Positions 63,067 to 64,000 of a DNA stretch of 64,000 nt are shown here, piece after piece. The DNA lies in the NCBI RefSeq assembly GCF_014838715.1, contig NZ_CP061947.1, positions 5,322,001 through 5,386,000 on the forward strand, read 5' to 3'. The DNA is from Algoriphagus sp. Y33. Its GTDB lineage: Bacteria > Bacteroidota > Bacteroidia > Cytophagales > Cyclobacteriaceae. Made by a program: the position numbers and the translations under genes. The notes beneath the pieces are model-generated. The model was not told where the DNA came from. It ran no database searches and worked only from the letters and a program-made list of their open reading frames with translations. Each line of letters starts with the position of its first letter. Within the stretch, counting starts at the first letter, position 1.

Positions 63067-64000
63067 ATGGAATCAAAAAACACCATTTCTTCCTCTGCTT
63101 TTATATTGCTGGCTTCGGTTGGATGCATTTTACTAGGTTTTACACTTGGCAAACATTCGGGAGAAATAACCCCTATTTCTATTGAAGGGGCTTCGGGGAT
63201 TTTTGGATTGTCCTTTACACCGGCTGAAAAAGACAGCATGCTAGGAGCATTGGAAAATCAGCTCAGCCACTATGAGTCATTGCGGGAAATCAAACTTGAT
63301 AATTCTGTAGTGCCTTCTCTGGTTTTCAATCCGCTTCCTACAGGATTCCAGCCGGATCAAAGTCAGCAACAATTAGAATGGGGCTTGGCTGAGGAGATAC
63401 CACTCCCGGAAAAGGAATCTGATATTGCCTATATGCCTGTACATGAACTGGCAGTGTTGATCAAAACAAAGAAGTTGTCCAGTGAGCGATTGACTAAGAT
63501 CTATTTGGATCGGATAAAGACTTATTCTGATACGCTGCAATGCCTAATTACTTTGCTGGAAAGTCCTGCATTGGAGAAAGCCAAAGCCATGGATGCTGAG
63601 TTGGCAGAAGGGAAATACCGGGGTCCATTACATGGAATTCCCTATGGAATCAAAGATCTTCTGGCGGTGAAGGGAACCAAAACCACTTGGGGTGCGATGC
63701 CATACAAGGACCAAGAGATCGATATGACTGCCAGTGTGGTGAATAAGCTGAATGACGCCGGAGGGGTTCTGATTGGCAAATTTACTCTTGGGGCTTTGGC
63801 TATGGGGGATGTCTGGTATGGAGGGGTGACCAAAAACCCTTGGAATCTAATCCAGGGCTCGAGCGGATCTTCAGCCGGATCTGCGTCAGCTGTAAGTGCT
63901 GCATTGGTTCCCTTTGCCATCGGAACAGAGACTTTAGGTTCCATCGTATCCCCTTCTACAAGGAACGGAGTAACGGGTCTCAGACCAACCTATGGGAGAG
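63067..64000 (+). CDS. Amidase (amidase-signature family), 3' end cut by the window edge
   Basis: The frame is open from the ATG at 63067 to the last base (311 codons), so the C-terminus lies outside. A signal-like hydrophobic start (SSAFILLASVGCILLGF) precedes the enzyme. Amidase-signature residues are present: the catalytic Lys in LHGIPYGIKDLLAVKG, the cis-Ser in QGSSGSSAGSASAVS, and the nucleophile region FAIGTETLGSIVSPSTRNG, then VTGLRPTYG. The family hydrolyses amide bonds of diverse small substrates. A periplasmic location is suggested by the leader. Confidence 0.9.
   Translation, partial: MESKNTISSSAFILLASVGCILLGFTLGKHSGEITPISIEGASGIFGLSFTPAEKDSMLGALENQLSHYESLREIKLDNSVVPSLVFNPLPTGFQPDQSQQQLEWGLAEEIPLPEKESDIAYMPVHELAVLIKTKKLSSERLTKIYLDRIKTYSDTLQCLITLLESPALEKAKAMDAELAEGKYRGPLHGIPYGIKDLLAVKGTKTTWGAMPYKDQEIDMTASVVNKLNDAGGVLIGKFTLGALAMGDVWYGGVTKNPWNLIQGSSGSSAGSASAVSAALVPFAIGTETLGSIVSPSTRNGVTGLRPTYGR

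Overview
The window looks like chromosomal DNA of a Bacteroidota bacterium, most likely order Cytophagales, family Cyclobacteriaceae (Algoriphagus-like). The phylum rests on a SusC/SusD pair with a DUF3823 lipoprotein, a one-protein hybrid two-component regulator, DUF4221 and PepSY-like secreted proteins, and starts that mostly lack Shine-Dalgarno sequences. The genus is an inference from general resemblance. There is no sign of a phage, plasmid, CRISPR array or complete insertion sequence.

Layout. 1-3.1 kb: an AT-rich orphan gene cut by the left edge, a Crp/Fnr-type regulator, a SnoaL-like protein, tRNA-Val(GAC) and a secreted protein. 3.4-8 kb: uvrA, then pnuC with a NadR-type kinase (nicotinamide riboside salvage). 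8-12.9 kb: secreted hydrolases (serine hydrolase, M28 peptidase, esterase, sugar isomerase-like protein) and a PIN-domain remnant. 13-18.9 kb: an ABC-F ATPase, an OprO/OprP-like porin, a PepSY-like protein and a two-component system. 19.1-26.8 kb: a class A beta-lactamase-like serine hydrolase, then a TetR regulator with a complete tripartite RND efflux pump. Three copies of one palindrome flank tetR and precede the pump, which suggests autoregulation. 26.9-29.1 kb: a cyclase-family hydrolase and a DUF4221 lipoprotein.

29.2-46.4 kb is a polysaccharide utilisation locus. On the minus strand run SusC, SusD, DUF3823, a GH43 lipoprotein, a tiny secreted protein, a decayed GH127-like gene, a second GH43, a GH2 enzyme and an aldose 1-epimerase; a hybrid sensor/AraC regulator reads in the opposite direction. 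The enzyme set suggests an arabinose- or galactose-bearing plant glycan (arabinan or arabinogalactan type). A perfect palindrome of LacI-operator style lies in the regulator/SusC divergent region.

46.7-57.1 kb on the plus strand is the most unusual block. It holds a secreted ThuA-propeller-LamG-like protein with no heme motif, an azurin-like cupredoxin 7 bp behind it, a second ThuA protein, a Gfo/Idh/MocA oxidoreductase without the usual EKP lysine, a sugar epimerase, a GH43 enzyme, and a Tm-1-like/TIM-barrel pair that matches the two halves of the plant Tm-1 protein. I infer an oxidative sugar pathway that has not been described as a unit. Its gene junctions are filled with short palindromic dispersed repeats.

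57.4-64 kb returns to housekeeping: radA, polA, two small membrane proteins and the start of a secreted amidase that runs off the right edge. Several dispersed repeat families recur between genes throughout.
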